A DNA stretch of 64,000 nt from assembly GCA_933207985.1 (NCBI GenBank), contig OW240921.1, forward strand, positions 98,163,366 to 98,227,365, read 5' to 3'. A program made the translations under genes and the position numbers. The notes under the pieces were generated by a model. The model worked only from the letters and a program-made list of their open reading frames with translations. It searched no databases and was not told the DNA's origin. How positions within the stretch are numbered: position 1 is the stretch's first letter; each line of letters begins with the position of its first letter. Shown piece by piece: positions 1 through 12,872 of the stretch. Source of the DNA: Pelobates cultripes. Lineage: Eukaryota; Chordata; Amphibia; Anura; Pelobatidae.

Positions 1-485
1 TCATTATGCTCTTGAATACGGTTTAAACTTTTCACAGATTAGATCTTCAATATGCCAAGCAATTTATCTTAGAAAGTCTATACAAAACACATAACCCTAT
101 TCTTAAAGAAAATCAGAATCTGTTCTCTTGCAGTTATGTCTGTATTTTATATTGTTTGTATATGAGAATGTAGGTTAGGGACAGGAATCAAATAACAAGC
201 CAGATCGCAGATTTTTATAATATATAACACTTTCTTTTCATAATCAGTACAAATCAAAGACATGCAGATTGCTGAGAGGCGGTCAGTTTTATCCCAACAA
301 GCATATGGATTCAGCAGACGGTCCACAATGTGGAAACTCTCCTGAAATGTGACTAAATGGCTAAAAATAAGCGTGATTTTGTAAAACGTATAGAAATTTA
401 TTTTTATAGCAATTTAAATGACGCCAATCGCTTCGAAGTTAAAGTTACAATTGTGACAGAGTTAATACTTGTTTGATTTAATATT
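1..485. other. Unrecognised A+T-rich sequence
   Basis: No coding segment, RNA gene or clear repeat is seen. The stretch ends at the TTAA that opens the palindromic element at 486. Confidence 0.5.
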
Positions 486-1022
486 TTAAAGGGACACTAT
501 ATTCACCAGAACAACTACAGTTTATTGTATTTGTTCTCGTGAGAAGAATCATTGCCTTCAGGCTTTTTTGAAGTAAACACAGTCTTTTCAGAGAAAATGC
601 AGTGTTTACATTAAAGCCAAGGGATACCTCCACTGGCCACTCTTCAGATGGCTAATGGAGGTGCTTCCTGGGGCAGTGCTGTACACTGTGCAGCCCTGCA
701 ATTCAGCGTCTCCACCCTCTGCATGGAGACACTGAACTTTCCTCGTAGAGTTGTATTGATTCAATGCATCATTATGCGGAGATTGTGCTAGCTCTGCCCC
801 TGATTTTCTATGGGAAAGCATTTTCATTGGCTCAGATCACCACTTCTGATTATGTCAGCCAAGCAGGTAGATCAGGGCAGAGTCTGCAACAGCACACTGG
901 AATAAAGTTAAGCTTTTACTATATTTAGGGGAGGGGGTAAAGGGGAATAGGGAGATTGTGTTTTTAACACTATATGGTCAGGAATATATGTTTGTGTTCC
1001 TGACCCTATAGTGTTCCTTTAA
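486..1022. mobile_element. T2-like MITE (TTAA-flanked, non-autonomous)
   Basis: The segment opens with TTAAAGGGACACTATA and closes with the inverse TATAGTGTTCCTTTAA, so the ends are inverted repeats including the TTAA target. TTAA plus AGG ends match the T2 family of MITEs described in Xenopus (established knowledge, from memory). The interior shows a degraded hairpin around 630-665 (CCTCCACTGGCCA.. against ..TGGCTAATGGAGG) that resembles the hairpin modules in the elements at 17062 and 44557. There is no transposase; a 73-codon minus-strand ORF at 606-827 is incidental. The divergence suggests an old copy. Confidence 0.7.
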
Positions 1023-1561
1023 TGCTTCAGCAAATACTTCACTTAAAAATTGTATATACACACTTGCAAGTATATGCAGAACAAATTTAACACATGAAGC
1101 CTGACTTTTTCTTCTATATTCAGTCAAGACTTTCAGTTCATAACTAAATAAATAAAATCAAATGTATTTATCTATCATCCTGGCCTATGCATCAAGATGA
1201 CTGGACATGGGACCCATTCATCCTTCCTCCCACACACTTTACTCTGTGACACTTTTAATAATAATAAGGTTTGGGAGAAATGACTCGACATTAATTACTA
1301 CAGACTATGGATTGTTTGTTAAGCATCTTGGAGTCCCCTGTTTAGTACATTATTTATTCAAACTATACTGGTATACATGCGCAACCATTTACAGACATTA
1401 ATTTTATTGGCTATAACTCTACTTATGCCATCTGGTCTTTTACTATTGCCCATTATCAGGATATTTAAGTGTGTAAAAAAATACATTTTTGCTTGTAGGC
1501 TGCCATTTAATGCTTAATGAAATTATTCCCACATATATTGCAGAATGCTGCACCTTAAGTC

Positions 1562-1860
1562 TGCCTCTTTAGTCACACTCGCTCATACCAGAAAGACTTC
1601 CTTATAAAAGGTATACACACAGTCTAAGCCCCAACAGTACAGAGTGAGTTGTTTTTAATTCACAACCTGACTTTTGACAGTCTGAGAAACTACACACAAA
1701 TAGTGTTATCATAACTGTAAGTCTCCCTGGGTGTCCTCTCCTTCTAATGCAGGTTGTTTTGTTGTACAGACCATTCCGTACTGTCATTGGCTGAGCTGTG
1801 TACATACCTTTTTGATAAGGAAGTCTTTTTCTGAAGTGAGGGGGCGTGGCTAAAGAGGCA
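1562..1860. repeat. Foldback (MITE-like) inverted repeat, about 60-bp arms
   Basis: The left arm 1562-1621 (TGCCTCTTTAG.., GACTTCCTTATAAAAGGTAT..) is matched in inverse by 1795-1860 (ATACCTTTTTGATAAGGAAGTC.. to ..CTAAAGAGGCA), with mismatches. The loop is about 170 bp. No convincing target duplication was found, so the transposon class is unresolved. A separate T2-like terminus (GTGTCCCTTTAA) lies at 1995-2006 without an obvious partner. Confidence 0.55.
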
Positions 1861-2261
1861 AGATTATGGTATCGAATTCTGCAAAACATTTATTTATTTT
1901 ATACAAAACTATAAACATTTGGGCATGCAAACAATACATCATAATAATTAAGCCAAAAGCTATCAAATGCATTCAAGTAGTGTTGGTGCCCGGAGTGTCC
2001 CTTTAAGCATTGCATCTTCTCATTTTTGCTCCACACACTTTTGTGTTGTTCCTGTATTCAGGATGAGATTTGTAATTGTTATATTTAGTCTCTATCTTCC
2101 ACAAATAAAAAAAAATCATAGATCCATAGATTCTAATGATTTCCTTGTTTTGTTGTTTTGATAAAATGTATATTTCTGTTAAAACTAGCTCTTTTCTAAT
2201 TCATCTTTCATTTATAACTCATGGATTGCCCCTTTTGACTTTGTAATTAAAGTTGAGCGGA

Positions 2262-3311
2262 CATCTGGATGTTCAGGTCCGGCGGGTTCGGACAAATTTT
2301 TAAACCCCGAACCTGACCCTGAACCCCATTGAAGTCAATGGGGACCCGAACTTTTGGGCACAAAAATGGCTCTAAAAACCTCCTGGAAAGGGCTAGAGGG
2401 CTGCAAAAGGAAGTAAAATGGGGGTAAGAGTAGGACAGGTGCCCTGCAAGCAAATGTGGATAGGGAAATCACTTAAAATAACATAACATAAGCAGCTGCT
2501 TAGTAGATAACTCCCTAATTCCCACGGTATTAAGGAGCTATCTACCAAAAGGCTGAAAGACCGAAATTGGTGAGGGCCATAAATAAGAATTTGGAGGGTT
2601 GACCTGCTGTCCCCCCCCCGGCCCCCACCCTTGCGCGGTGAGTGGGGGCCCTAAATAACAATAAGGGGGGGGACCTAATGTCCTCCTCCCCGGCCCCCAC
2701 CTGGTGGGTGGAGGCCCTAAATAACAATAAGTCCTAAAAATAATGAGGGGGGACCCTTATCTAAATACCTGTTAAAAAAAAAAATAGACTTACCATTTGA
2801 TGTCTTCTTTCTTCTAAAATCTTATTTTTTCAGCCCCAAAAAGGCCAAATAAAAATCCATAATAACGGATGCACTTTAAAAAAAAAAAAGAAGAGCGCAA
2901 AAAAATCCCAAACATTTTCACCCATGGAGGGCTCTGCGCAGACTGAGCTCTGCAGGGCGGGGGAAGGCTTATAAAGCCTCTACATTTACCTGTCACAGTA
3001 CTTAAAATCCACCAATCAGAGTGCTCTATGTCATTTTACACAGCGTGGGAAAGTTCTGTTCACTGTTTAATAGACATGCCCCTACTAGCTGGGTCACATG
3101 CTGCACTGGCCAATCACAGCTATGCCATTAATAGGCATGGCTGTGATGGCTTCTAAGGGCACACGAGTCAAACGCTTGTTGATTGACTGCCCTGCCCGTC
3201 ATTAAATCGCCGAACACCGAACTCCAACCCAAACATACAGTGATATGTCCGGGTCCGGGTCTGGGGTCCAAAAAACGCAATGTTCGGTATGAACCCGAAC
3301 TGAAAACTCTA
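2262..3311. repeat. Unclassified frog-type repeat with CCCGAAC-rich ends
   Basis: Both ends are rich in GGGTTCGG / CCGAACCC motifs in inverse orientation, with the left end at 2262-2340 and the right end at 3235-3305. The interior carries a tandem duplication of about 75 bp (GGCCCCCACC..GGGGGCCCTAAATAACAATAA) at 2619-2735, plus C and G homopolymer runs. Around 2935-3035 it has GCAGACTGAG.. then ACCAATCAGAGTGCTCT. The same order of motifs recurs near 24595-24715, so the two are probably related. Boundaries are approximate and no transposase is visible. Confidence 0.45.
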
Positions 3312-6300
3312 TTTGTAATGTTTAACAATTCCATCTTTCTCATTATGCATTTTGTTTTGCCAACTTTTCTAAGTATTACATTTTGTTTTTATTTCATGCA
3401 CCATATAATGCAACCTCAGCTGAAAAGTAACTTCATACAGCATGTGAAATGACAATACGAAGGGCATTTGTCAGAAGAATAAGGCCATTGGAAAGGGTTA
3501 AGAGATTAAAGTAAACAATAAGACTTAAATCAATAAAGAGTTCCTTGAACCAAATTGCCAAGTTGATAAATTCTGATCGGAGCTGAATGTGTCGTTGTAA
3601 TGCCAGCTAAGGTTACTTTTATTTTCCAAACACCTAGCCATATGTCAGATCCATGTCACCGCAGAGTTTCTGCAGATTATAATGCAATGAACCAGGCAGG
3701 CCCTGTTGACAAAAACAAAAAAACAAAAAAGACAGTTCAGAAAATGTGCTTGTAGGTGAACAACATTCATTTAAGGATAAAAGCTCTTTTTTGTTGCAGT
3801 CAGAAACACGGGGCAACATCCATCATTTTTAAAGTAGTTTTATGAACGATTTAAAAGTACACTTTTTTTTTTAGCTCAATTCAATTAGGACTTATATTTT
3901 CAATTAGCAAGTGTAAATATTTACCTATCTTTTACTTTATCATATTATAATAAATATAATCATTATTTGTTATTTTTGAAAAATAAAATATTTAAAATGT
4001 ATCCAAAGTGCTACATAATTATTTTCCTGTGTAGCCAGAAATGCATGGCTTGTTTGCTAAATTATGACCAGGCCTCTAAATTATAACTAGGCCTCAAATT
4101 ATTAGTGAATGAAAATGAATCTCTGTTGATTGTGCCAGGACCCTCCAGTTTGCAGTGGCAAGTAAATTTCAAGGCTTGGCTAGCAGTGCAGGACTTGAAA
4201 ATTAAAACCCCATTCTTATAATACAGTATAACAATATAGCATTAAAAATATAGGTTTAGCCTTTTCTAAACTTTATAACTAACTCTGTTGTTTGGTTAGT
4301 CTCCAGAATGGTTGTGCGACCTATAAATATTTTTTGGCAGACCTCTGAATAGGTAGACTGTAACTATTACCATAAGGATATAGGCCACAAAAACAAATAT
4401 TTGATCCAAATTTGTTCGTTAAGACTTGTGTCACTACTAAAATCAGTGCATGTCTTCTAACAGAAGACCCGCTATAATCATCCATTCTCCTGGCATTAGG
4501 GGCACATTGAATTAATTTGTCTGAGAGGACAATGAAGTGTGTGCATGTGTCAGTGTGCATAGTTGAATAAGTATTGAATTTACAGTGATGGGTCAGTTCA
4601 GTACTGAACCCAAGTGATGCTTACACACGCCAAAGGTAAGGTATTTTTCTAGACAGGTTGGCTGACAGAGTGAACAAAAGGTGACTTCTGAAACAGAATA
4701 AAGTTCACTGGAGTTATATGAATCAGTTTATCAACTAATATAACATATATAAAAAAATCATGTACATTCTAGATATAAATTGTTATAGGGAACACATATC
4801 TCTTTGAAAAATGTTTTTTTTGTGTAAATGAAAATATTGATAATGCTTTTTTTGAATAGTTTATAAAGTAAAGAAATTATAACATAAATAAAAAAAAAAC
4901 GTAGAATGGAACTAAAATTCAGACCAAAATGGGTGCACAAAAAACCCCCAATCTTTTACTCGCTAAAAAAAAAAATAATTAAAAAATGTCTTTATCTCAA
5001 CATGAACCCATGTGACATTTTGTTAATTATCTTCAAATTTGTATGTTACTTTTTTTTTATAACATTTGTTATGTTTCATGCAAGGTATCACTATGTTGGG
5101 CTGTTGCACCCTGTCATTTTTCTATTTCATCTTGTGGTAATTCAGCCTAACGTTGTTTGAGTACAATATTTTTGCTGTTTAAGGTCAACATTACCCACAG
5201 TCCTTTGGGAATATGTCAAAAAAAAGCCTTCACGGTAATTGGATCCATGTTGCAGAATTTGTCAACTTTCTTCTGGTATTATTACCTTCTAAAAGCATAA
5301 TGGCTCCTCCACCCGGCTGCTGGGGCTCGAATGACCTAGATTTACGACCTCTTGCGAATTGCTGTAGCATTATCTGTAGTGCTTACCTTATGTGTGCATT
5401 TAGAGGGAACATAAAAGTGTATTTTATTTCATCCCTTTAGTCATTAGTTGTGAGAAACACACATTCATTAGAATTCTGTCTCTTTTTGTTGTATTCTGGA
5501 ATCCTCCAGCCCTTGAAATTTAACTAAATCACACCTATTTTCATTTTGTTTCTGTTGTATTGATGTGATATTTCCACAAATAATGTGTTTGCAATTTATC
5601 TGGATTTTTCTTTCAGTGAAGAAATATGGAGGGGGTGGGGGTGCTCCTGTTGTATATTACACCATAAATCATAGTTTCTTTTTTCAGCCAGTTGATATGA
5701 CACCAAGCACGCTTTGGTGCACAGCTGATCAACAGTTGCGTTAACCCTGATTTGGTGGAAGTGTGCAATTTTAATGCACTATTTATGAGTGGGAATTATG
5801 TGATTTACAAGATAAAACATTATTGCATTTTCCATCTTCAGGTCATTATGCTACGGTGATATATTAAGATGAATGTTATGGGTAAACGCAATTAAATGGG
5901 CAAGTCGGACAATGCTTGACTTAATAAATGCTGGCTTTCCTGTTTTACAATCCATGGTTTAGCTGGAAAAGTATTGAACGGGGGGGAAAGGGGCAGCCTT
6001 CTCCCATGGATTGTAATCTGTAAACACGCAAATTATTTAGACACCTTGGCTTGAGAAAATCTGCAGGCAAGAGAAATAAGAGGTTATTTATGGAATTAAG
6101 AAACTTTAGCTGTCCCAGAACCTCTTGGGAAGCAGAGCCGCCAATCACTGACCCATAATTGGGTAACACATTACCCATAATTAGGATGATAGACATGCTA
6201 CGATTTCCCATGTGGCAGGACTGCGAATTTTGCTCTAGCTTCGCTGATGGACAAAAACATTAGATGGTGGAAAAAATCATTACTGCTTCACAAAGATTGG

Positions 6301-6615
6301 ATGTCATGTATTTACATTAATCTTGTTAAATAAAACATTTAGGGCAGTGGGACATGATCACAATATGTAATTCTTCTTACGAATTCCATACAATTAGCAA
6401 ATGTCTTTGCTACACTATGTTCTATTCAAGCTCCTTCTGAATAAAACACATACCCACTTCTGCTTTTAATTATAATGTAGTTTACTCTAATTCTTCCTGT
6501 GTTTTACAATGTGTGTCACTTTAAAACATTGGTAGAAGTTAACAATCAAGATACTTGCCTGCATTTTTAAAAATGGGTACTTTTTATGGACAGAGACAAA
6601 AGAAGTAAGGGTTCT
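3312..6615. other. Unrecognised A+T-rich sequence
   Basis: Only short ORFs occur (under 90 codons) and none resembles a known protein. I see homopolymer A and T runs but no clear mobile element. Conserved noncoding elements cannot be recognised without alignment. Confidence 0.4.
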
Positions 6616-6763
6616 ATACTAAAGTAAATTCTAAGGGAATTTTTAAATTTAATGTCAAAGTATCTGAACAGGAACAATTCTCTGAGTTAGCTATGTTGGC
6701 TACTCCGGCCTCGTATTTGAGATTTACTTTGAATTCCCTCTAAATTCACACTTTATTGAATAA
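6616..6763. repeat. Short palindromic MITE, AAAGTGAGAATTC family, copy 1
   Basis: The left part has TACTAAAGTAAATTCTAAGG and the right part has the inverse pattern TTTACTTTGAATT..CACACTTTATTGAATAA. About 148 bp, diverged. Related copies lie at 39045, 46394 and 54085, and a half copy at 8161. No protein. Confidence 0.5.
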
Positions 6764-9700
6764 CGCTTTAAGAAGATAAGTTAGTTTGGTGGCTGTTGGT
6801 GTAGCTGTATCAAGATTAGTCAACATTGCCAATCAGCCCAGCAATAAGTAAAAAGTGTGAAACCATAACATAGTGGGTGACCATGATATTGATATTCTTA
6901 TCGCATCAGGAGAAGAATATGTTAAAACGATATATTGTTATTGTCCTTACAATAATATGGATCATATGCACACTGCTTATAGTTTTCCTAAATACATCAA
7001 TCCCTCTTTCTTGTTCCGATTCTATGCAAAGTGGACATGTTGATAGGACACATAAGATTATTTTCTTAATTTTGGTTAGTACATCGTAGATAAAGCGGAT
7101 GATGAGCGGTTAGTGCCTTTGGATATACAGATTTCATTCTCTATCATACTGTATGTTAGTAGATCTGGGAATTACAGGGTTGTGAATGACTTACACCTAT
7201 TACAGCCTGGTCAGGTTACAGGTGTCCCCTTCCCATTACTCTAAATTAAATGTGACATGCTACTGAATTATTACTACCAGAGCACACCATGTTTGGGGCT
7301 AGATACATTTATGACCAACATTCTTCTACTAAAAGAAATTACTTTGTAGTGTTCTGTTTTTTTAATGTCTGTTTTTTTTGTTATAATAGAAATAAAAAAA
7401 TAAAAGATATTTTATTATCGGTCATTTCTGAAAAGTGAGATTAGGCCAAAGACATTTCTTTCAACATTAAAAAATTGCATTGGTAAAACTGAGGAATATT
7501 AGTTTGAATATTGTGCAGGTTTTTCGCATCTCATGGTCTGAGCATCTTTTACAGAAAATCAATTTGAAACTGAAGCTTTTCGAAATGCATTCATTGAAGA
7601 TATGGTTTTTGCTTTTCTTTTTCTGTCCAAAGTGTAATAGGCTATAGATGATTAGAAGAAAAAAAACCTGTTCTTCTGTGAACCGAGATTTAAATTCTAT
7701 ATCATACTCGTCAAAGAACGGTTTTCATCCATGTTACAGAGAAACCAATCAATAATTTTGTACAGATTACCTCTGTAGATACTGTACGTCAGAGATCTGA
7801 TATTATTGCCAGCCGTGACACTTACAAAGCTCTCAATAATTCATCTTAAAGTTGACTCCTATAAAAAAAAGCAAATTCATATATACTTGTATTATTATTA
7901 GCAGTTATATATCACTGACATACTTTACAGTTACAGAAATTGAATTATTTGAAGGAGAAGAAAACCTACTCAAGAAATTTTCAAACTATAAGGATTTGAG
8001 GCACATATGTACCTTTATGCATCTTTTCCAAGAACAGTTTTTGGTGAGGTGGCCTGACCATCGTTTTCCTAGTTTTAAGGCAGTCATATTGTGTTATTGT
8101 CTAAAATATAAACAAAATTAGTTTAAAGTGACTGACATGCAGAGTCTACCCAATCCGGCTATTTTGGCCAAATATTTGATATTTACTTTGAATTAATTTT
8201 GAATTTCTACCAAGTCATGCTTTTATTGAATCAATCTGCATGTTGAACCTCTTCAAACTATCAATAGAACCTAATTTTGCCCCCTGTAGTGTGCGCAGCA
8301 AAAATGCACTAAGAAACTGTAATTGTTCTTCAGGAATTTTGGTCAATGCTGATTTCATAACAACACTCATGTCCAGTAGAGTCTCTCATTCCCCCTGAAC
8401 ACAATGGTGTTCCGATGATATGCCAACAACTAAAGGCATTGCCTAGGTTTTTGGCACTTGTTGTGGAATTGTATTTTCCTCCCCCCAAATTGTACATTTT
8501 TTTAGGTGATATATCAACCTCATTGTGTGCCTATCCTAATTCACTTTTACCCCATACCACCATCTTAGATCCCATGCACCTATAGAGAGAGAGAATTTTA
8601 AATGCACGACCAGCTCTTCCAAAAAAAACTACCTGCAAGCTTCTACCACTGAAATCCCAGGCGGTCTACTTATTTCGATCTAGATTTTTCTGTTTTCAGA
8701 AAGAAAATCACTTCAACATAAATATCAGTTTTTAATGCAAAATAAATCCAACTATGCAAGCATTTTTAAATATAGCACTATGTAATTAATTGGAAAAAAA
8801 AGAATAATAATAAAATAAAACCAATAATTATTAAAATAAAAACAGCATACAGATTTGTATTTTTTATATATTAAATGCATCAAAACCTGTTGGAATGAGA
8901 TTTATTTGTGTTTTTAGTTCACCTATTTACCTTTAAAACATGAATGATTTTTAATGCATAATGTCTTGAATGAAATGTTCTTAATAGTAAGGTTATATGA
9001 GATCATTTAGTAATATGTAGCCCTTTAGAAATCTGAAAACGAGGTGTGCATGATGTAACAAAATACCAATTTTGAAAAAAATAAGGCATCGTTCCCAAAA
9101 ATTCAATGACTTTACTGCGGTGTCCCATCCCAGGGTATTTTAATGAGACGTTGGCAATACCGTCTCACATTAAGAAGGCAATGTTGACTGGGTTGCCCTC
9201 TCTGTGACACTTTTATCCTGTTTGTTATAATTGACAAGCAAAGCAATGCAAAATAAGTAGTTCCTGGAGGAATCGCGGTCACTAGAGCAGAGTAAACAGT
9301 CCGGTTTCCTTGGGCTAAGATTTACTAACCCAGATAAATTTACAGTTCTTCTTTGAATGAAGAGAATAAAAGAAATAAAAACAACTTGAGCTCTTGGGGT
9401 GACTGTACAGTTTTGACACGGCACTTACCTGTGCTTACTGCGGAAGATGACATAGTTCCATAAAATCAAGGATCCGGCCAAATGCATTTAAAAACCAGAC
9501 TGCATCCATTGACTCATAAAATATACATTACTCAAAGTTAGCAGAAGTAGCATTTTCTGGAGAAATGGAATGTTTGCTGAAGAGGCTTGTGAAACCAAAA
9601 CAGTTTTTATTTGTTGTATGTATTTGATAGGCAAATGATTTGGAATAAGTATCACAAAGTCTTTGGGGGGTGGGGGGTTTCATGATTTTATGACATTTTA

Positions 9701-10223
9701 TTTAATTATATTTTATCACAAGGCAGTCTATTACTTCAATGGGATTACCGACTCTGTGTTTTCCTTATCTTTCTTAAAAAGAGAAACATATGATCTTAAA
9801 AACTTCATCAGATATTCAGGGAGGGAGATATTCGGTTATCCCCACCCTCATTCCTACACCCACTGGCAAATGGTAAATCACAACACATCCCATCTAGCTC
9901 ATGACAGGTTATAACTGATAAATCAAGAATTCTTCCTGTGACCAGGGATTCCAGAAGAAGGATCACACATTATTGTCGTACAATACACCGTTACTTATAA
10001 TCAAAGTATTGACTTGTCAAATCGCTGCTATGGAGAAAGTTTCCAGTTTGACAGAATTTTAGGATATACTGAGCATGTGTCTAATAAATAAAAGGAATGT
10101 CAATCAATCAGTCAATCAGTCAGTCAGAGTTAGTAGGACCTATGAGACATTCAGCATTCAATTCTAAATTTAGTTTTTTTTTTTATTCTTCTTTTCCTTT
10201 CTTTTACTCAGTGATTACTTAAG
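6764..10223. other. Unrecognised sequence with small repeat fragments
   Basis: No gene is recognised. A half copy of the AAAGTGAGAATTC-type MITE lies at 8161-8231. A (TCAA/TCAG)n microsatellite lies at 10098-10128. ORFs of 60-90 codons here have no recognisable similarity. Confidence 0.4.
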
Positions 10224-10273
10224 TTGAAGATTATGTTAGCTTTAGTGTACTAATAATCTTAATTTTAATAATG

Positions 10274-10406
10274 GCAGGAGGCGAGTATTTTGCATAATCT
10301 TTCTTTACTAACTCCCATAGCAGCAAAGAAAAAGAGTGAAAACTGAGAACCAATCACAATGCAGTATAGGGTATAAGAGGCGTGCCATATTACATCATTT
10401 CCTCTT
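10274..10406. repeat. DIRS-like inverted terminal repeat, left
   Basis: Inverse of 13905-14040 with few mismatches. Shared landmarks include ACTAACTCCCATAGCAGC, CCAATCACAATGCAGTATAG and CGTGCCATATTACATCATTT. Confidence 0.9.
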
Positions 10407-10844
10407 AACTAATGCAACATCACAAGTCCATAATACAGGATAACCGTAGAAAAAACATGTATAACTTGAACAGGAAACAGGTAGAGATCCAAACTAGGAC
10501 GTCTTGAGTTCAAACGATGATCTTCAATGACGTAATGATGATGAAACCTTGAACGGAGTCTTTAATAGTCTCTTGTGGTTTCCGATTAAACTGAAAAGAG
10601 AATATAAAAAGGTATTTGATTCCAAAAGTGGTTGTGTAAAAGCATTGAACATCTATCCCTTAAGATTAATTAATAAAACAATAACGTCCTCTCGTCTAAG
10701 AGTACTAATTAAATAGCCCACCCACATTGAATATATACATTAAGTCCTTGATGGGCAAAAGTTAGACACTAGTACAGTAATAGAAGAAACAAATGCTATA
10801 GATAGATATGAAAAGCAGAGGGAGGGAAGATACTCACCTCCTCT

Positions 10845-10928
10845 CATTATTAAAATTAAGATTATTAGTACACTAAAGCTAACATAATCTTCAATTTTAT
10901 CACATGACAGGAGGCTTCGTATTTTGCA
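10845..10928. repeat. DIRS-like internal complementary region
   Basis: Fifty bases complementary to the left extension are fused to 34 bases complementary to the extreme right end, meeting near 10894/10895. This is the expected template for joining the two element ends. It lies just downstream of the recombinase stop codon at 10932, partly overlapping it in layout. Confidence 0.88.
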
Positions 10929-10931
10929 ATT

Positions 10932-12245
10932 TCAATGCTGAGAAAGTAGAGCAAAAGCTGGATTAGATGGAGGACGGAAGTAGAACGTCCTAAAGGTGGA
11001 TTCTCTAGTCCAGTCCGCCGCTCGCAAGATATCTGGAAGGGAGGCACCTGCCGCGTAAGCGGAAGAGGCCGTGGCCCCGTGAACGGAGTGTGCTCCAAAA
11101 GCTTGGTCAATCCCGGCAAGGGCTAAGAGCCATCTAACCCATCTGGCCAATGTAGTGACCGAGACTGGACCGTAGGGGCAGACGTAAGAGATGAGAAGTT
11201 GACGATTGGAAGTAGACCGCAACTTTGCAGTAGCTTCCACGTATTGACGGAGAGTAGAGACCACGCAGAGCTGAGGGTCTGAGGGAAAAAAGGGATAAAA
11301 GACAGAGGAAGAGTAGGGCTTTGTGCGTTGTGAGACCTGGAAGGTAACACCTGCTGGGCAAAAGGTAAATGTGTCAGCGTCAAAAGCGCGTACATCGGAC
11401 ACCCAATGAAAGGAAAACCAGGCAGAGCAGGAAGGTGAATTTTGCCGTAAGCTGGCAGAGTGATAATTTCTTGTTAGGAGGCCAGTCCTGTAAAAACTGT
11501 AAGACAATGCCAACGTCCCAAAGTCTTGAGTATATGGGTTCCGGAGGAGTCTACAGATGAGTGGGTCCTGACCAACAGGTGTCCCTTGAGTCGGAGTATG
11601 GGCCGCTGAAATGGCTGGACGTATCACGTTGATAGACCGGTATGATTTTCCGTCTGTGAATAGGGAGGTGAGGAAATTCATGATGGAGGGAATAGGTGCA
11701 GTAAAGGGATTGAGATCCCGTCTCAGGCACCAAGTTGTCCAGCAGTGCCATGCTGATAAGTAGCACCTCCCTGTTCCTGGTGCCCATGAATCCCATAGGA
11801 GATCCGTAGTTTCCTGCGATAAGTCCTCGGTTTGCCAGGAACCCCGGAAAGAGTCCAGGCCACCAGAGGAAGCCATTCCTCCCTGACCAGCGGGTGGGGT
11901 AGTCCCATCGGGTTCCTGAGGATGGTTGGAGTATCTGGAAGGAGGAGGGGATCCCTGTATCACCCTCTGTATGCGGATCCGGTAAAGGACTCTCGTAATC
12001 ATTGAGAATGGTGGGAATGCGTAAGCTCCGCATTGTGGCCATTGTTGTAGAAAGGTGTCCATTGCTAGGCTCTCCGGGTCTGGGAGCCAGCTGAAGAAGT
12101 CCTTCATCTGTCGGTTGTTGTGGGAAGCAAATAAATATAGGGAGAAGGGACCCCTCTACGCATCCAGTATCGCGAAAATATGAGGATCTAGTTGCCAGTC
12201 GCTGGCGTCTCGCCAGTGGCGTGAGTACCAATCTGGTAGGATCGG
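10932..12245 (-). pseudogene. DIRS-like RNase H end plus tyrosine recombinase, inactivated
   Basis: The open part is 391 codons from 12107 to 10932. In the same frame upstream the reading is DWQLDPHIFAILDA, then a TAG at 12156-12158 where the motif favours Trp, then RGPFSLYLFASHNNRQ. This is the C-terminal RNase H region. Residues about 1-50 of the open part (AMDTFLQQWPQ.., AYAFPPFSMITR) complete it. From about residue 90 to the end runs a DIRS-type tyrosine recombinase, which would integrate the circular DNA copy. The C-terminal block GAHSVHGATASSAYAAG..DILRAADWTRESTF ends in FYFRP, with candidate nucleophile Tyr376. His343 stands where I expect the conserved Arg of HxxRG, which by itself would probably abolish activity. 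The preceding reverse transcriptase domain is absent. The family call is strong and the inactivity call is strong. Confidence 0.85.
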
Positions 12246-12872
12246 GCGAGGGCATTCTGACCTCATACGTTTCCTCACTTCCTTTTCCAGAGACTTCTGG
12301 AGTCAGAAGTGCATGAATCTGGCTAGGTGGGAGGGTGGTGTTCATTCTTCCGAACAGGGATGGCGAATGTTCCTGGGATCAAACATTCGGAGGCCTGAGT
12401 TGTCTAGGAATATCTCTGAACCCTCTTGTGGGTTATCCATGGTCGTGGCCATGGAGTCCTGGGGCTCACCCAGGGTCTGTTCCCTTGCGAGATAAGTCCC
12501 AGTTGGATTCCTCCTGGTGGGAGACTGCCGCCTGCCATTCGTCAAGCACGGCAAGTGCATGTGTTGGCCCTGCGTCTTTCCAGAGGAAGCCTGAGCGGGT
12601 CTTTGGGCCGAAAGGCTCGTGGCTCTTTTGCGTTTAGCAGGGGCCTTTCCTTTGGACTTGCGTGGTCCAATGGCCTCACCTTTCCAGTGGCGCTTACGAG
12701 GGTGGGAGCGTTCTCTGGAAGAATCGGAGTCCTCTGAATCCGCCCCATAATGAGCCCGCTTGCGTGCATCCTGTACCGACTGGAACGACTTAGCAAAGGC
12801 CTTTTCCATAGATGCAGCTACAGCTGCTGCAATCATGGCCTGGAGATCTGAGGGGTTTTGTGATTCTTCCAT
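12226..12872 (-). pseudogene. DIRS-like Gag fragment, truncated with in-frame stops
   Basis: An open frame of 176 codons runs from the Met at 12872 to a TGA at 12342-12344. The N-terminus is a short helix-prone, Ala-rich segment (DLQAMIAAAVAASMEKAF). A basic and Ser-rich middle follows (SRERSHPRKRHW, KGKAPAKRKR), as expected of a nucleic-acid-binding Gag. After the TGA the same frame continues with recognisable Gag-type text (TPPSHLARFMHF, stop, LQKSLEKEVRKRMRSECPRP), so both stops are mutations, the first probably from a Trp codon. The frame then runs directly into RNase H-type residues near 12225-12240. This marks a deletion that removed the Gag C-terminus and all of reverse transcriptase while staying in frame. 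Confidence 0.75.

Noticed and set aside
11551..12345. 264-codon minus-strand ORF overlapping the DIRS-like recombinase
   Set aside because: It is an out-of-frame shadow. The recognisable RNase H, recombinase and Gag residues are in other frames.
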